A stretch of 64,000 bases of DNA from Xanthocytophaga agilis (GTDB taxonomy: Bacteria > Bacteroidota > Bacteroidia > Cytophagales > 172606-1), in the NCBI RefSeq assembly GCF_030068605.1, contig NZ_JASJOU010000005.1:310001-374000 (forward strand). The letters run 5' to 3'. The notes under the pieces were generated by a model. It worked only from the letters and a program-made list of their open reading frames with translations, had not been told where the DNA came from and did not search any database. The position numbers were made by a program, and so were the translations under genes. This document shows positions 40,642-49,393 of this stretch, piece after piece. Positions within the stretch are counted from its first letter, which is position 1; every line of letters begins with the position of its first letter.

Positions 40642-42483
40642 ATGTTGGAAACACAGGCACAAGATTATCAACCTTTAGAAAATTATGGAATTATAGGAAA
40701 CCAGGCTACTGTAGCTCTGGTTGGGCTAAAAGGATCTATCGATTTTATGTCTTTTCCCCGCTATGATTCCCCAACCATTTTTGCTGCATTATTAGATAAA
40801 GATAAAGGAGGCCGTTTCCAGATTGTTCCCCAGTTAAACAATATTGGGTATAAACAAATGTATCTGCCCGATACAAATGTCCTTCTAACCCGTTTCTTAT
40901 CTTACGAAGGATTGGTAGAAATCACAGATTTTATGCCTATTGCAGGTAGTGAATATGAATGTACCCTGATTCGTAAGGTAATGGTTGTACGAGGGGAAGT
41001 AAAAATCCGTATGGATTGTTGCCCTCGTTTTAATTATGCCCGCACACCTCATACGGCCTATCAACAAGAAAATCAGATCATCTTTAAAAGTGAGGAAGAC
41101 AATACATTACTACGGCTTGTAAGTGACTGTCCATTACAACTAAACAATCGAGATGCTTCAGCAGAATTTACTCTTCACGAGAAAGAGGTAGTTCACTTTA
41201 TTTTTCAGATGATACCTCGGGAAGATATAGAAAACGACCTTTTTAAGGATCCAGAGGCGATTGGAAGCCAAGTAGATAAGGCCTTTCTTGAGACTGTACA
41301 CTATTGGAAAGATTGGACCAGGCAGTCGGCTTATAAGGGTCGTTGGGCAGATATGGTTAATAGATCTGCACTGGTGCTTAAAATGCTTACCTCTCGCAAA
41401 TATGGCTCCCCCATTGCTGCAGCTACATTGGGTTTGCCAGAGGCCGTAGGTGGTATACGCAACTGGGACTATCGATACACTTGGATACGGGATGCGGCAT
41501 TCACCATGTATGCATTTATACGTCTTGGCTTTACAAAGGAAGCTGGCGACTTTATGCGTTGGATACGCAAACAGTTTGAAAAAAATATAGAGGAAGGAGG
41601 TGGCCTTCAACTAATGTATGCAGTAGATGGCACCGCTGATTTACATGAAGAAGAACTTACTCATCTGGAAGGATATTTTGGCTCTAAACCTGTACGGATT
41701 GGTAACAATGCACATAATCAGCTGCAACTAGATATTTATGGAGAATTGATAGATAGTATCTATCTATATGATAAGTATGGTGAAGCTATTACCTATGACT
41801 TTTGGCAACAACTTTGCCGACAAATAGAATATGTTTGTCAGAACTGGAATCAGAAAGACCATAGTATCTGGGAGATACGCTCAGAGATGAAAGATTTTCT
41901 GTATTCACGAGTTATGTGTTGGGTAGCTGTAGACCGAGGAATTCGATTAGCAGAATCTCATGCATTTCCTTATCCATTTGAAAAATGGCGTACCATTCGC
42001 ACAGAGATATTTGAAGATATTTACCATAATTTCTGGAATGAAGACCGCAAAGCCTTTGTGCAATATAAAGGGGGAGATGTATTGGATGCAGCAGCCTTAA
42101 TCATGCCATTGGTCCGAATTATTAGCCCTTATGATCCTCGCTGGATTTCAACTTTAGAAGCTATTGAAAATGAACTTGTCTCAGATACATTGGTATATCG
42201 TTACAATACAGAACACTTTGAAGATGGTGTTGGGGGAGGAGAAAGTACTTTCTCCATGTGTTCATTCTGGTATGTAGAGTGCCTTGCCCGTGGAGGACAA
42301 CTGGAAAAAGCCCGTCTTTATTTTGAGAAGATGATGGGGTATGCTAACCACCTTGGATTATATGCAGAACAAATCGGTTTACGTGGTGAACAGCTAGGCA
42401 ACTATCCTCAGGCGTTTACACATCTGGGACTAATCAGTGCAGCCCATTATCTGAACCGGGCACTGGAAAAATCAAAGATTTAA
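40642..42483 (+). CDS. GH15 family glucoamylase/trehalase-like protein
   Basis: 613 residues, no signal peptide, so cytoplasmic. The N-terminal beta domain (YGIIGNQATVALVGLKGSIDFMSFPRYDSPTIFAALLDKDKGG) and (alpha/alpha)6 domain with RNWDYRYTWIRDAAFTMYAFIRLGF and the C-terminal EQIGLRGEQLGNYPQAFTHLGLI are the hallmarks of GH15; Glu residues in the latter are the usual catalytic base. It hydrolyses alpha-glucosides, glucans or trehalose; which one is unknown. Its stop codon directly abuts that of the convergent methyltransferase gene. Confidence 0.92.
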   Translation: MLETQAQDYQPLENYGIIGNQATVALVGLKGSIDFMSFPRYDSPTIFAALLDKDKGGRFQIVPQLNNIGYKQMYLPDTNVLLTRFLSYEGLVEITDFMPIAGSEYECTLIRKVMVVRGEVKIRMDCCPRFNYARTPHTAYQQENQIIFKSEEDNTLLRLVSDCPLQLNNRDASAEFTLHEKEVVHFIFQMIPREDIENDLFKDPEAIGSQVDKAFLETVHYWKDWTRQSAYKGRWADMVNRSALVLKMLTSRKYGSPIAAATLGLPEAVGGIRNWDYRYTWIRDAAFTMYAFIRLGFTKEAGDFMRWIRKQFEKNIEEGGGLQLMYAVDGTADLHEEELTHLEGYFGSKPVRIGNNAHNQLQLDIYGELIDSIYLYDKYGEAITYDFWQQLCRQIEYVCQNWNQKDHSIWEIRSEMKDFLYSRVMCWVAVDRGIRLAESHAFPYPFEKWRTIRTEIFEDIYHNFWNEDRKAFVQYKGGDVLDAAALIMPLVRIISPYDPRWISTLEAIENELVSDTLVYRYNTEHFEDGVGGGESTFSMCSFWYVECLARGGQLEKARLYFEKMMGYANHLGLYAEQIGLRGEQLGNYPQAFTHLGLISAAHYLNRALEKSKI

Positions 42484-43263
42484 TCATTGAAAGCCACGCT
42501 GCCGCATTGCTTCAAATACCAGAATAGCAGTGCTGGTAGACACATTCAAGGAGTCTATTTGCCCACGCATCGGTATCTTGATTTGATCATCCGCTTCTTG
42601 TAGCCACTTATTGCTGAGTCCTGTGGCCTCAGTACCCATCACAACGGCTGATGGTTGCGCCAGATTGACTTCATGGTAAAAATGAGTGGCAGTAAGTGCA
42701 GTAGCATACGTACGAATATTTTTCTGGCGGAGCCAATTTATGGCTTCGTCAGAGGTACAAACCACTACCTGGTTACTAAATAAACAACCAATTCCAGAAC
42801 GGATGACATTTGGATTATAAAGGTCTGTTTGTGGATCACAAATTATAACAGCATCTATATGAGCGGCATCAGCCGTACGAAGGATCGCACCTAAGTTACC
42901 AGGCTTTTCTACGGCTTCCAATACAATTATAAATGGATTGCTGCTCAGTTTCAAATCCTGCAAACGGAGCTTCTTAGGAACGATTAATGCTACTAAGCCA
43001 TCCCGGTTTTCTCGGTAGGCAATTTTATCAAACACAACTTTACTAATTTCCCAACTGTGTTCAGGTGAAAAGTTTAGAGGAGCAGGGTGTAATTCTTTAC
43101 AAATAAAAAGGGTATGTAGTTTATAGCCAGCCCTCAAGGCAAGTTCTATCTCTCTTTCTCCTTCTACTACTGTCAGATTCTGTTCTTTTCGCTCAGAAGC
43201 TTTCTCCAATAATCTGACAACATTTTTAATCTTAGGGTTTTGTGGGCTAGCGATAAGTTCCAT
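42484..43263 (-). CDS. TrmH/SpoU-family RNA 2'-O-methyltransferase
   Basis: 259 residues starting MELIASPQNPKIKNVVRLLEKASERKEQ. The substrate-binding domain (VVEGEREIELALRAG) precedes the SPOUT knot with motif 1 EAVEKPGNLGAILRTADAA, motif 2 VVMGTEATGLSN and motif 3 IPMRGQIDSLNVSTSTAILVFEAMRQR. Relatives methylate ribose in 23S rRNA or tRNA; the target is unknown. An in-frame ATG at 43281 is possible, but the internal ATG fits the family. The 3' end abuts the GH15 gene with no gap. Confidence 0.93.
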   Translation of the reverse strand: MELIASPQNPKIKNVVRLLEKASERKEQNLTVVEGEREIELALRAGYKLHTLFICKELHPAPLNFSPEHSWEISKVVFDKIAYRENRDGLVALIVPKKLRLQDLKLSSNPFIIVLEAVEKPGNLGAILRTADAAHIDAVIICDPQTDLYNPNVIRSGIGCLFSNQVVVCTSDEAINWLRQKNIRTYATALTATHFYHEVNLAQPSAVVMGTEATGLSNKWLQEADDQIKIPMRGQIDSLNVSTSTAILVFEAMRQRGFQ

Positions 43264-43318
43264 ACTATTAGTAAACAACATTCTGACACAAAGATACTAT
43301 ATGAAAGGCAGAATCTCA

Positions 43319-45346
43319 TTAGTCAAACAATGGCCACAGCACTCCGAAGCCCAGTGTACGTCTCTGACCAGGATAATAAGGGGTAGTAAAGTATCCATTT
43401 CCAAATACAAGTCCCTGGTTTATATGTGACATCTTAACAAAGAGTCGCACTCTGCCTACACGAGCATTGGCAAACACATCAATAACAGGATATCCTTTTA
43501 CCAAAAATTCATCCTGAAGATAGAACTGTGCAATGGCAGGCATATAGGCATTGGCATAGTAGTCAGACTTATAATGTGCATCTATACCAATCTGCATAAA
43601 TAATGCTTTTCTGAATAGGAAGCCTTCTGCATACCAACGTGAATTGATAAACCATTGAGGCATCCTGATAACATTTATATTATTGGTGGTTTGTGTAAAT
43701 ACTACCTGATTTTCGGTATGAAATATCTTACCATGCAGGTTCAGTGATGCACCTACGTTAAAAATCTGAAAGGCACTGCTTTGTTGTGGCTTTATATCCT
43801 GATCAAGATAAATATAATTGGCTAGATTACTGATGGAGGCAGATGGTTCAAAAGTTAAGGCTTTGTATTTTAGAGTCAGTTGCCCGGATAGTTGATTCAC
43901 ACTCACAGGACTAAAATCATTGCTCCATCGGAAATGATTGCTGTACATACGTTGCTGTACAACAGTTGGAGAATAGAGCATACTTAGATAGCTTACTTTA
44001 AACCAGGGAGATTCAAACGTTCCGCTTAGCTTATAATCTCTGAATAGTAAAAATTCTGCCTCTGCATATAATTTAATATTCTTTTTAAAGCTATACTGTC
44101 CCCAGGCACCCAGAAAAGTCTCCCCTTTTTTATAAGTCACAGGGTTATATTCTGTATTTGTGGTAGTATATAACCCTGTATAAGTAGCCTTAAAATCTCG
44201 TCTCCGGGCATATAAACGATAATCCCACCCCTGATACTTCCCTTTCAAGCCAATCCGATTCTCATATACTACATAACGCATTACATCATGTGTAGTATCA
44301 TCAGAAAAGTAGTATCTGTAGGCGGTATCCGAAGGAGAAACATCCGGGTAAAAATAGTTTCCAGCACCTCTCACAGATGCATACTCACTATAGGTATTGC
44401 CATTATCATAGTAATCATATCGTTGTGTTTGCCGATCAAAAATATGATATACCTGAAATCCATTGCCAAACTTATATTGGTGGTAAATGTGCCAGTTGTT
44501 TCGATAATCATTGCCTCGCACCATCTGAGTAGGAGGATTACCTGATATGGCTGGAACTAATTGTGAAACAGCATTTTCTGCAAAATTATCCAGCAATGTA
44601 CTCTGATCTGTCCCCAGATTATTCAAAATACCACCTTGTTCATTAACCCAGTGATTTTGATGTGAAAAATGTGCAAGTATATGATAAGAACTATCACTTG
44701 ATATCCATCGGGTGTAGGCACTTACACCATAATGATCTACTTGCCTTTCACTACGTTCTGTATATCCATATTGTTTACCAGAAGTTAGCCGCTGAAAGTC
44801 AAATCCAATGTTCCATCTTGAATTGATATTGCGACTATGTCCAAGATTCAGTAATTGCTGATATAAGCCGCCCTGAACATATTTCAGATAGGTATAAGGA
44901 GATTTTGTATCGTAGTACTTTATTTTATCAGGAGTTAATGCATACAGATCATATACATTCATACCAAAGTATGTACCAATTTGCGCAGGAGGCGCATAGA
45001 AAACAGGTCGTATGGCAGTTCCAAGGTTTCCCAGATCTACATATCGATTGTTATATCGGTTTACAAAATTGTAATTATGAATATTCTCCAGCAAAGTATC
45101 GATAGTATAGGTAGTATCCCGATTGGTAAGCAAGTCGCTTTCAAGTAAGAATCGGGATGTTTCAGGGCCATATACCTGTTTGGTAGAATCGTCCAGAATA
45201 CTACTTCCCGTCCTGGATTTACGATCTTTGGAACCGGATAGTGGCCCACCTTTGCCTCCAGGAACTTGAGCCTGAGCTACATAACCAATAAACAGTAATA
45301 GAACCAGCTTATAGAGAAGCCGTGATAAAGCTTGTAATGAATTCAC
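43319..45346 (-). CDS. Putative porin (large outer-membrane beta-barrel)
   Basis: About 675 residues with a signal peptide (LLYKLVLLLFIGYVAQAQ) and strand after strand of alternating aromatic and polar residues, for example in YHQYKFGNGFQVYHIFDRQTQRYDYY. It ends RRTLGFGVLWPLFD, a typical barrel end. It matches the putative-porin group of Bacteroidota. No ATG start exists: the frame begins with TTG at 45352 or GTG at 45346. A minus-strand TACATTTG (45357-45350) overlaps the TTG, which favours the GTG. Cargo unknown. Confidence 0.85.
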   Translation of the reverse strand: MNSLQALSRLLYKLVLLLFIGYVAQAQVPGGKGGPLSGSKDRKSRTGSSILDDSTKQVYGPETSRFLLESDLLTNRDTTYTIDTLLENIHNYNFVNRYNNRYVDLGNLGTAIRPVFYAPPAQIGTYFGMNVYDLYALTPDKIKYYDTKSPYTYLKYVQGGLYQQLLNLGHSRNINSRWNIGFDFQRLTSGKQYGYTERSERQVDHYGVSAYTRWISSDSSYHILAHFSHQNHWVNEQGGILNNLGTDQSTLLDNFAENAVSQLVPAISGNPPTQMVRGNDYRNNWHIYHQYKFGNGFQVYHIFDRQTQRYDYYDNGNTYSEYASVRGAGNYFYPDVSPSDTAYRYYFSDDTTHDVMRYVVYENRIGLKGKYQGWDYRLYARRRDFKATYTGLYTTTNTEYNPVTYKKGETFLGAWGQYSFKKNIKLYAEAEFLLFRDYKLSGTFESPWFKVSYLSMLYSPTVVQQRMYSNHFRWSNDFSPVSVNQLSGQLTLKYKALTFEPSASISNLANYIYLDQDIKPQQSSAFQIFNVGASLNLHGKIFHTENQVVFTQTTNNINVIRMPQWFINSRWYAEGFLFRKALFMQIGIDAHYKSDYYANAYMPAIAQFYLQDEFLVKGYPVIDVFANARVGRVRLFVKMSHINQGLVFGNGYFTTPYYPGQRRTLGFGVLWPLFD

Positions 45347-45349
45347 ACA

Positions 45350-45357
45350 CAAATGTA
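45350..45357 (-). promoter_or_regulatory. -7-like element overlapping the porin start
   Basis: Minus-strand TACATTTG, full TAnnTTTG match, only 3-11 bases before the GTG. If used, the transcript would be nearly leaderless. Confidence 0.4.
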
Positions 45358-45383
45358 CAGCAGAATTTTAATTTGGTAAGAAA

Positions 45384-45477
45384 TTACCTGGAAAAAGGAT
45401 AGTATTTTTCTGCGCAATTATCATGCCTTCATAAAGTGAAGGCATAACTTTTTTTCGCCGCAGAATTCGTCAGGTAA
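45384..45477 (-). repeat. Nested inverted repeats in the TPR-porin spacer
   Basis: Three nested pairs: TTACCTG/CAGGTAA (45384-45390, 45471-45477), TTCTGCG/CGCAGAA (45408-45414, 45459-45465) and ATGCCTTCA/TGAAGGCAT (45423-45431, 45437-45445). Confidence 0.65.
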
Positions 45478-45513
45478 AATTTGGAGAATAAAATAAGAAT
45501 AAAAATAATGCTA

Positions 45514-46140
45514 CTATAATTTATTCAGTAGTGAGGATGCCTTTTCTTTAAATGGATCTGTAGATTGAGTTAATAATCGTAAATGTTCTTTAGCTTGGTT
45601 GGGCTCACTTTTTCGAAGATGAATTAAAGCCAGATACCATTCAGCCTGAGATACAAAACTACTGTTAGGATGTTTGACAACTTCCTGCATATACGCCTCT
45701 GCTTTATCGAGTTGGTTTACCTCTATACTTGCAATCCCTGCATAAAATAGAAAATCAGTGTGTTCTTTCCCCATCTGTGAAGCTTGTTCAAAATATTTGA
45801 GGGCATCTGCATAGCGTCCCTGTTCATATAGTTGTAACGCTTCTGTTCGTGAAGCAGGTCCTTCAACTGTATTTTGTAATGTATAGCCTATTACATTAGG
45901 ATAGGGTTCATAATATTGGCTAAACAGCTTTTTATTATAGGCTCTAGTATATAGAAAATACCCTGTAGCAAATAAAACAGGCAGTAAGAGAAGAAAACAA
46001 ACTTTCCAATTATTTTTTCGAATACTAGATAATGGAATCTCTGCATATGCCTCTTTTGCCTGGATTTCTGCCTCCAATTGTTGTAGTCGCTGCTTTAATT
46101 CCACACGGGAAAAGTGATTTTTTTTATTTGCTTCATTCAT
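45514..46140 (-). CDS. TPR-repeat protein with a single membrane helix
   Basis: 208 residues. A cytoplasmic N-terminal coiled-coil part (HFSRVELKQRLQQLEAEIQAKEAYAE) precedes one membrane helix at about 46-65 (VCFLLLLPVLFATGYFLYTRAY). About 110 residues of TPR follow (YADALKYFEQASQMGKEHTDFLFYAGIASIEVNQLDKAEAYMQEVVKHP, then AEWYLALIHLRKSEPNQAKEHLRLL). Likely a scaffold exposed to the periplasm. Start chosen at the internal ATG; an in-frame ATG at 46158 is possible. Upstream neighbour of the porin gene. Confidence 0.85.
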   Translation of the reverse strand: MNEANKKNHFSRVELKQRLQQLEAEIQAKEAYAEIPLSSIRKNNWKVCFLLLLPVLFATGYFLYTRAYNKKLFSQYYEPYPNVIGYTLQNTVEGPASRTEALQLYEQGRYADALKYFEQASQMGKEHTDFLFYAGIASIEVNQLDKAEAYMQEVVKHPNSSFVSQAEWYLALIHLRKSEPNQAKEHLRLLTQSTDPFKEKASSLLNKL

Positions 46141-46274
46141 AAAAAAATAGATATCCAAAATACAAAACAGTCTACATTAGTTAGTTACCTTTTTGCGAAA
46201 AAGTAAACGTTAACTATAAACAAACTTGATTATCAATAGTTTATTTTTTTATTGAATTGTTTTTTTGATTCTGC

Positions 46275-46282
46275 TACCTTTA
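46275..46282 (+). promoter_or_regulatory. -7 promoter element of the coiled-coil lipoprotein gene
   Basis: TACCTTTA, seven of eight consensus positions, 50 bases before the ATG at 46333; it argues against the earlier in-frame ATG at 46252. Confidence 0.45.
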
Positions 46283-46332
46283 GCACATCAAAAATTCAAG
46301 CCCTATTTTCAGCTATCTTTATTTACATTTTC

Positions 46333-46923
46333 ATGGTCCGCAGTTGCCTTTTTATTCTTTTGTCTTTTTGTGTTTTTGTTCAGTGCCAGCCAAATAGATC
46401 TGGTAAAGAAACCGTTGAAATCAATAATGATTCTCTTCAAGTTCAGCTTACTACAATTACAGATAGCATGCAGATTAGTTGGAGTACACTGATTGAATCA
46501 GATAATCTGAAAATACAACAAATTAAAGACCTCCTAAAAAATATATCTCAATCCTGTAAATATGACAAGGCTCTTTATACTCAATTACTAAACAAGGAGG
46601 AAACCCTTTTATCCAAACGTTATACAGATCCGGACTCACTAACAAATGATCAAATCGACTTTTATGATAGTGCAACAGATTCTCTACTAACAGACCTTAC
46701 TTTATTTTATGAAAAAACTCATGCCACAACATGCTGTGTATCATGCGATTCACTAGAAAAGAGAATTGATAGCCTTACTAGTGAGGTAGCTACTCTACGT
46801 AGAAAGTATGACAATTATACAGAAGAATACAATGCGCTGATTATTCAACAGAAAGAAGCACTTTCGACTATTAAATCTGAATATAAAAATCTGAAGCCCA
46901 GACAACTTTTTTCCCCTATGTAA
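46333..46923 (+). CDS. Lipoprotein with coiled coil, unknown function
   Basis: 196 residues with a lipoprotein signal peptide: MVRSCLFILLSFCVFVQC, lipobox Cys18. The mature part is charged and helical (SWSTLIESDNLKIQQIKDLLKNI, LEKRIDSLTSEVATLRRKYDNYTEEYNALI), so a coiled coil is likely. Two Cys pairs (CCVSC) sit near residue 140. Not recognised as a known family. Start at the ATG at 46333 because the signal peptide begins there. Confidence 0.7.
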   Translation: MVRSCLFILLSFCVFVQCQPNRSGKETVEINNDSLQVQLTTITDSMQISWSTLIESDNLKIQQIKDLLKNISQSCKYDKALYTQLLNKEETLLSKRYTDPDSLTNDQIDFYDSATDSLLTDLTLFYEKTHATTCCVSCDSLEKRIDSLTSEVATLRRKYDNYTEEYNALIIQQKEALSTIKSEYKNLKPRQLFSPM

Positions 46924-47221
46924 TACAACTTACTTTAGTTAAACACAGACAAGTATAAGAACAGTTTCTACTATCAGGGATGGAAAGTGTATTCTATATT
47001 TTATCTGTATGTCACTTTAATTTTGTTTTAAAACTTACACAAAACTTATCTTTTTAACAGACTACAAACATCTTTATTTGGCTATTACATCTTTAACTCT
47101 GCTTTTATTTTGGACATTGTAAACACAGCCAAATTAATAGTGGGTTTTTCTGATACAAACAACATTTTTCTGAGTATATTTTAAAAATATCTTAGAATAG
47201 TAATATGTTTTTAAAATATTT
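46924..47221. other. Intergenic region before gdhA, no gene seen
   Basis: AT-rich spacer with no coding frame. The gdhA promoter lies at its right end, followed by a leader of about 130 nt. Confidence 0.45.
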
Positions 47222-47229
47222 TACCTTTG
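47222..47229 (+). promoter_or_regulatory. -7 promoter element of gdhA
   Basis: TACCTTTG, full consensus. A leader of about 130 nt follows, long for this window, and may hold control elements. Confidence 0.55.
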
Positions 47230-47365
47230 CAGCATTCTTCCTCAATGGGGAGCAGATAACTATTTATAACCAATACTGCGATACTGCGTATACATTTTTT
47301 AGATTGTTTTATTGCATACTATTCAACTTTCTTCATCAATTAACTCTTTAATTTAAGATCTTCGT

Positions 47366-48640
47366 ATGGCTTATATCGAACCCGCGCCAATCAAAGACAA
47401 GGAAAATCCTCTGGAATCCATGATGTCACGATTTGACGCAGCGGCGCAACTTCTGGGTATAGATGAGCAAATGTATCATATACTCAAAGTACCTGCAAGA
47501 CAGGTAATTGTAGGATTACCTGTAACAATGGATGATGGTACCATCAAAGTATTTGAAGGAATCCGGGTAATACATTCTAACATATTAGGTCCGGCCAAAG
47601 GTGGTATCCGCTTTGATCCGGATGTGACTCTGGATGAAGTACGTGCCTTAGCTGCCTGGATGACCTGGAAATGTGCAGTCGTAGACATTCCGTATGGTGG
47701 TGCCAAGGGAGGTATTGCCTGCAATCCACGTGCAATGTCTTCCGGGGAGATCGAGCGTCTAATGCGTGCTTATACCATTGCAATGCTTGATATATTTGGG
47801 CCGGATAAAGATATTCCTGCTCCAGATATGGGAACCAGCCCACGCGAAATGGCCTGGCTTATGGATGAATATTCTAAAGCAAAGGGTATGACAGTAACTG
47901 CAGTGGTGACTGGTAAACCTCTTGTATTGGGAGGCTCTCTGGGCCGGACAGAAGCCACTGGACGAGGAGTAATGGTAACGGCATTGGCCGCCATGGAAAA
48001 ACTTCGGATTAACCCATATCGTTCTACAGGTGCTGTACAAGGGTTTGGTAACGTAGGCTCTCATACAGCTGCTCTATTACATGAGAGAGGAGTAACTGTA
48101 CAGGCAATCAGTGATTTAAGTGGAGCTTATTTCAATGACAAAGGAATTAATATAACAGAAGCCATGCGGTATCGGGATACTCATGGGGGATCGTTAGAAG
48201 GTTTTGGCGGTGCTGAGAAGATTACCAATGATGAGCTGTTAACGCTTCCTGTAGATGTACTGGTTCCTGCTGCGAAAGAAGATGTAATTACAATGGAAAA
48301 TGCATCCAGAATACAGGCTAAGATGATTATTGAAGGTGCTAATGGACCTACTTCTGCATCTGCTGATGCAGTAATCAACGAAAAGGGAATTCTGGTAGCT
48401 CCAGATATTCTAGCCAATGCAGGTGGTGTAACTGTCTCTTATTTTGAATGGGTGCAAAATCGCCTGGGCTATAAATGGACGCTGGAACGTGTCAATCGTC
48501 GTAGCGACAGAATTATGCGGGATGCTTTTGATAAGGTATATCAGACTTCACTGGATTTTAAAGTTTCTATGCGTATTGCTGCTTATATTGTAGCGATCAA
48601 GAAGGTATCTGATACATACAAATACAGAGGTGGCTATTAA
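47366..48640 (+). CDS. gdhA: Glu/Leu/Phe/Val dehydrogenase
   Basis: Oxidative deamination of an amino acid, most likely glutamate to 2-oxoglutarate. 424 residues, the hexameric length. The catalytic region GPAKGGIRFDPDVTLDEVRALAAWMTWKCAVVDIPYGGAKGGI (Lys residues and substrate pocket) and the Rossmann motif GFGNVGSHTA are intact; EGANGPTSASAD is also typical. Links carbon and nitrogen metabolism. Cofactor choice cannot be read. Monocistronic with a perfect terminator. Confidence 0.94.
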   Translation: MAYIEPAPIKDKENPLESMMSRFDAAAQLLGIDEQMYHILKVPARQVIVGLPVTMDDGTIKVFEGIRVIHSNILGPAKGGIRFDPDVTLDEVRALAAWMTWKCAVVDIPYGGAKGGIACNPRAMSSGEIERLMRAYTIAMLDIFGPDKDIPAPDMGTSPREMAWLMDEYSKAKGMTVTAVVTGKPLVLGGSLGRTEATGRGVMVTALAAMEKLRINPYRSTGAVQGFGNVGSHTAALLHERGVTVQAISDLSGAYFNDKGINITEAMRYRDTHGGSLEGFGGAEKITNDELLTLPVDVLVPAAKEDVITMENASRIQAKMIIEGANGPTSASADAVINEKGILVAPDILANAGGVTVSYFEWVQNRLGYKWTLERVNRRSDRIMRDAFDKVYQTSLDFKVSMRIAAYIVAIKKVSDTYKYRGGY

Positions 48641-48658
48641 TAGAAGCCTTACCATCTT

Positions 48659-48704
48659 AAAACTAAAATGCTCCGGTAGATTTTTACCGGAGCATTTTAG
48701 TTTT
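48659..48704 (+). terminator. Perfect 20-bp terminator after gdhA
   Basis: AAAACTAAAATGCTCCGGTA (48659-48678) pairs with TACCGGAGCATTTTAGTTTT (48685-48704), 6-nt loop. Confidence 0.9.
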
Positions 48705-48718
48705 GGAAGAATTCAACT

Positions 48719-49294
48719 TTACTCTATCAACTTTGCATGAATCTGCATAATCTCTTCATCTCCAAAAAGTATTTTCTTTGTGGTTTTAATTTCATAATTC
48801 GCCAGATAAACATTGTTCTGGTCAGAGGTCTGAAAATCTAATGAAAGAAGCTTTTCAGACTTGTACAGATAATTATTCTGAGCAATAACACCTTCCATTC
48901 TGGCTATCTGAGAAGAACCAGAAGCAAACTGTATCTTCAAATGCTGCACTACCGAGTTCTTTCCAGATTTGAGGGTATATAAACGTACACCAGGTGCAGG
49001 AGACGTCACACTGTAATTATCTTGCAGTCCAGCTTTACTAATATCCAACTCTCTGAAAATAGCTAATTCTTTTCCCCAATCTACATATTTAATGCGCTGA
49101 TTCTCAGTTTGTCCATCTACGAATATTTCCTTGTTTACTACAGGTTTTACAGAATCCAGCAATGAAATCTGCATGTCAATAAGTGTATCAACACTGACAA
49201 ATTCAGCAGAAGAAGGAGAAGTTTTAACAGAAGGACTTCCACAAGCCCACAAACAGCAGGTACTTAACCCAAGAAATATTATCTTTTTCAACAC
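48719..49294 (-). CDS. Hypothetical lipoprotein
   Basis: About 191 residues with a lipoprotein signal peptide (LKKIIFLGLSTCCLWAC, lipobox LWAC). The mature part has two hydrophobic beta-rich regions (KNSVVQHLKIQFASGSSQIARMEGVIAQNNYLYKSEK, NVYLANYEIKTTKKILFGDEEIMQIHAKL). Not assigned to a family. No ATG fits: start at the GTG at 49294, with TTG at 49291 as alternative. It lies downstream of gpmI across a hairpin. Confidence 0.6.
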   Translation of the reverse strand: MLKKIIFLGLSTCCLWACGSPSVKTSPSSAEFVSVDTLIDMQISLLDSVKPVVNKEIFVDGQTENQRIKYVDWGKELAIFRELDISKAGLQDNYSVTSPAPGVRLYTLKSGKNSVVQHLKIQFASGSSQIARMEGVIAQNNYLYKSEKLLSLDFQTSDQNNVYLANYEIKTTKKILFGDEEIMQIHAKLIE

Positions 49295-49341
49295 AGTCAG
49301 TATGATAAATAATATAAGTATTCTATCGGAAAGCTCTGTCG

Positions 49342-49380
49342 AAGGTATACTTTCCAAGGTGAATTCAGAAAGTATACCTT
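49342..49380 (-). repeat. Inverted repeat in the gpmI-lipoprotein spacer
   Basis: AAGGTATACTTTC (49342-49354) and GAAAGTATACCTT (49368-49380), perfect 13-bp arms, 13-nt loop. Confidence 0.75.
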
Positions 49381-49393
49381 TCTATACTATCTT

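Noticed and set aside
47476-48417. Several minus-strand frames inside gdhA
   Set aside because: Codon-usage shadows of the glutamate dehydrogenase gene.
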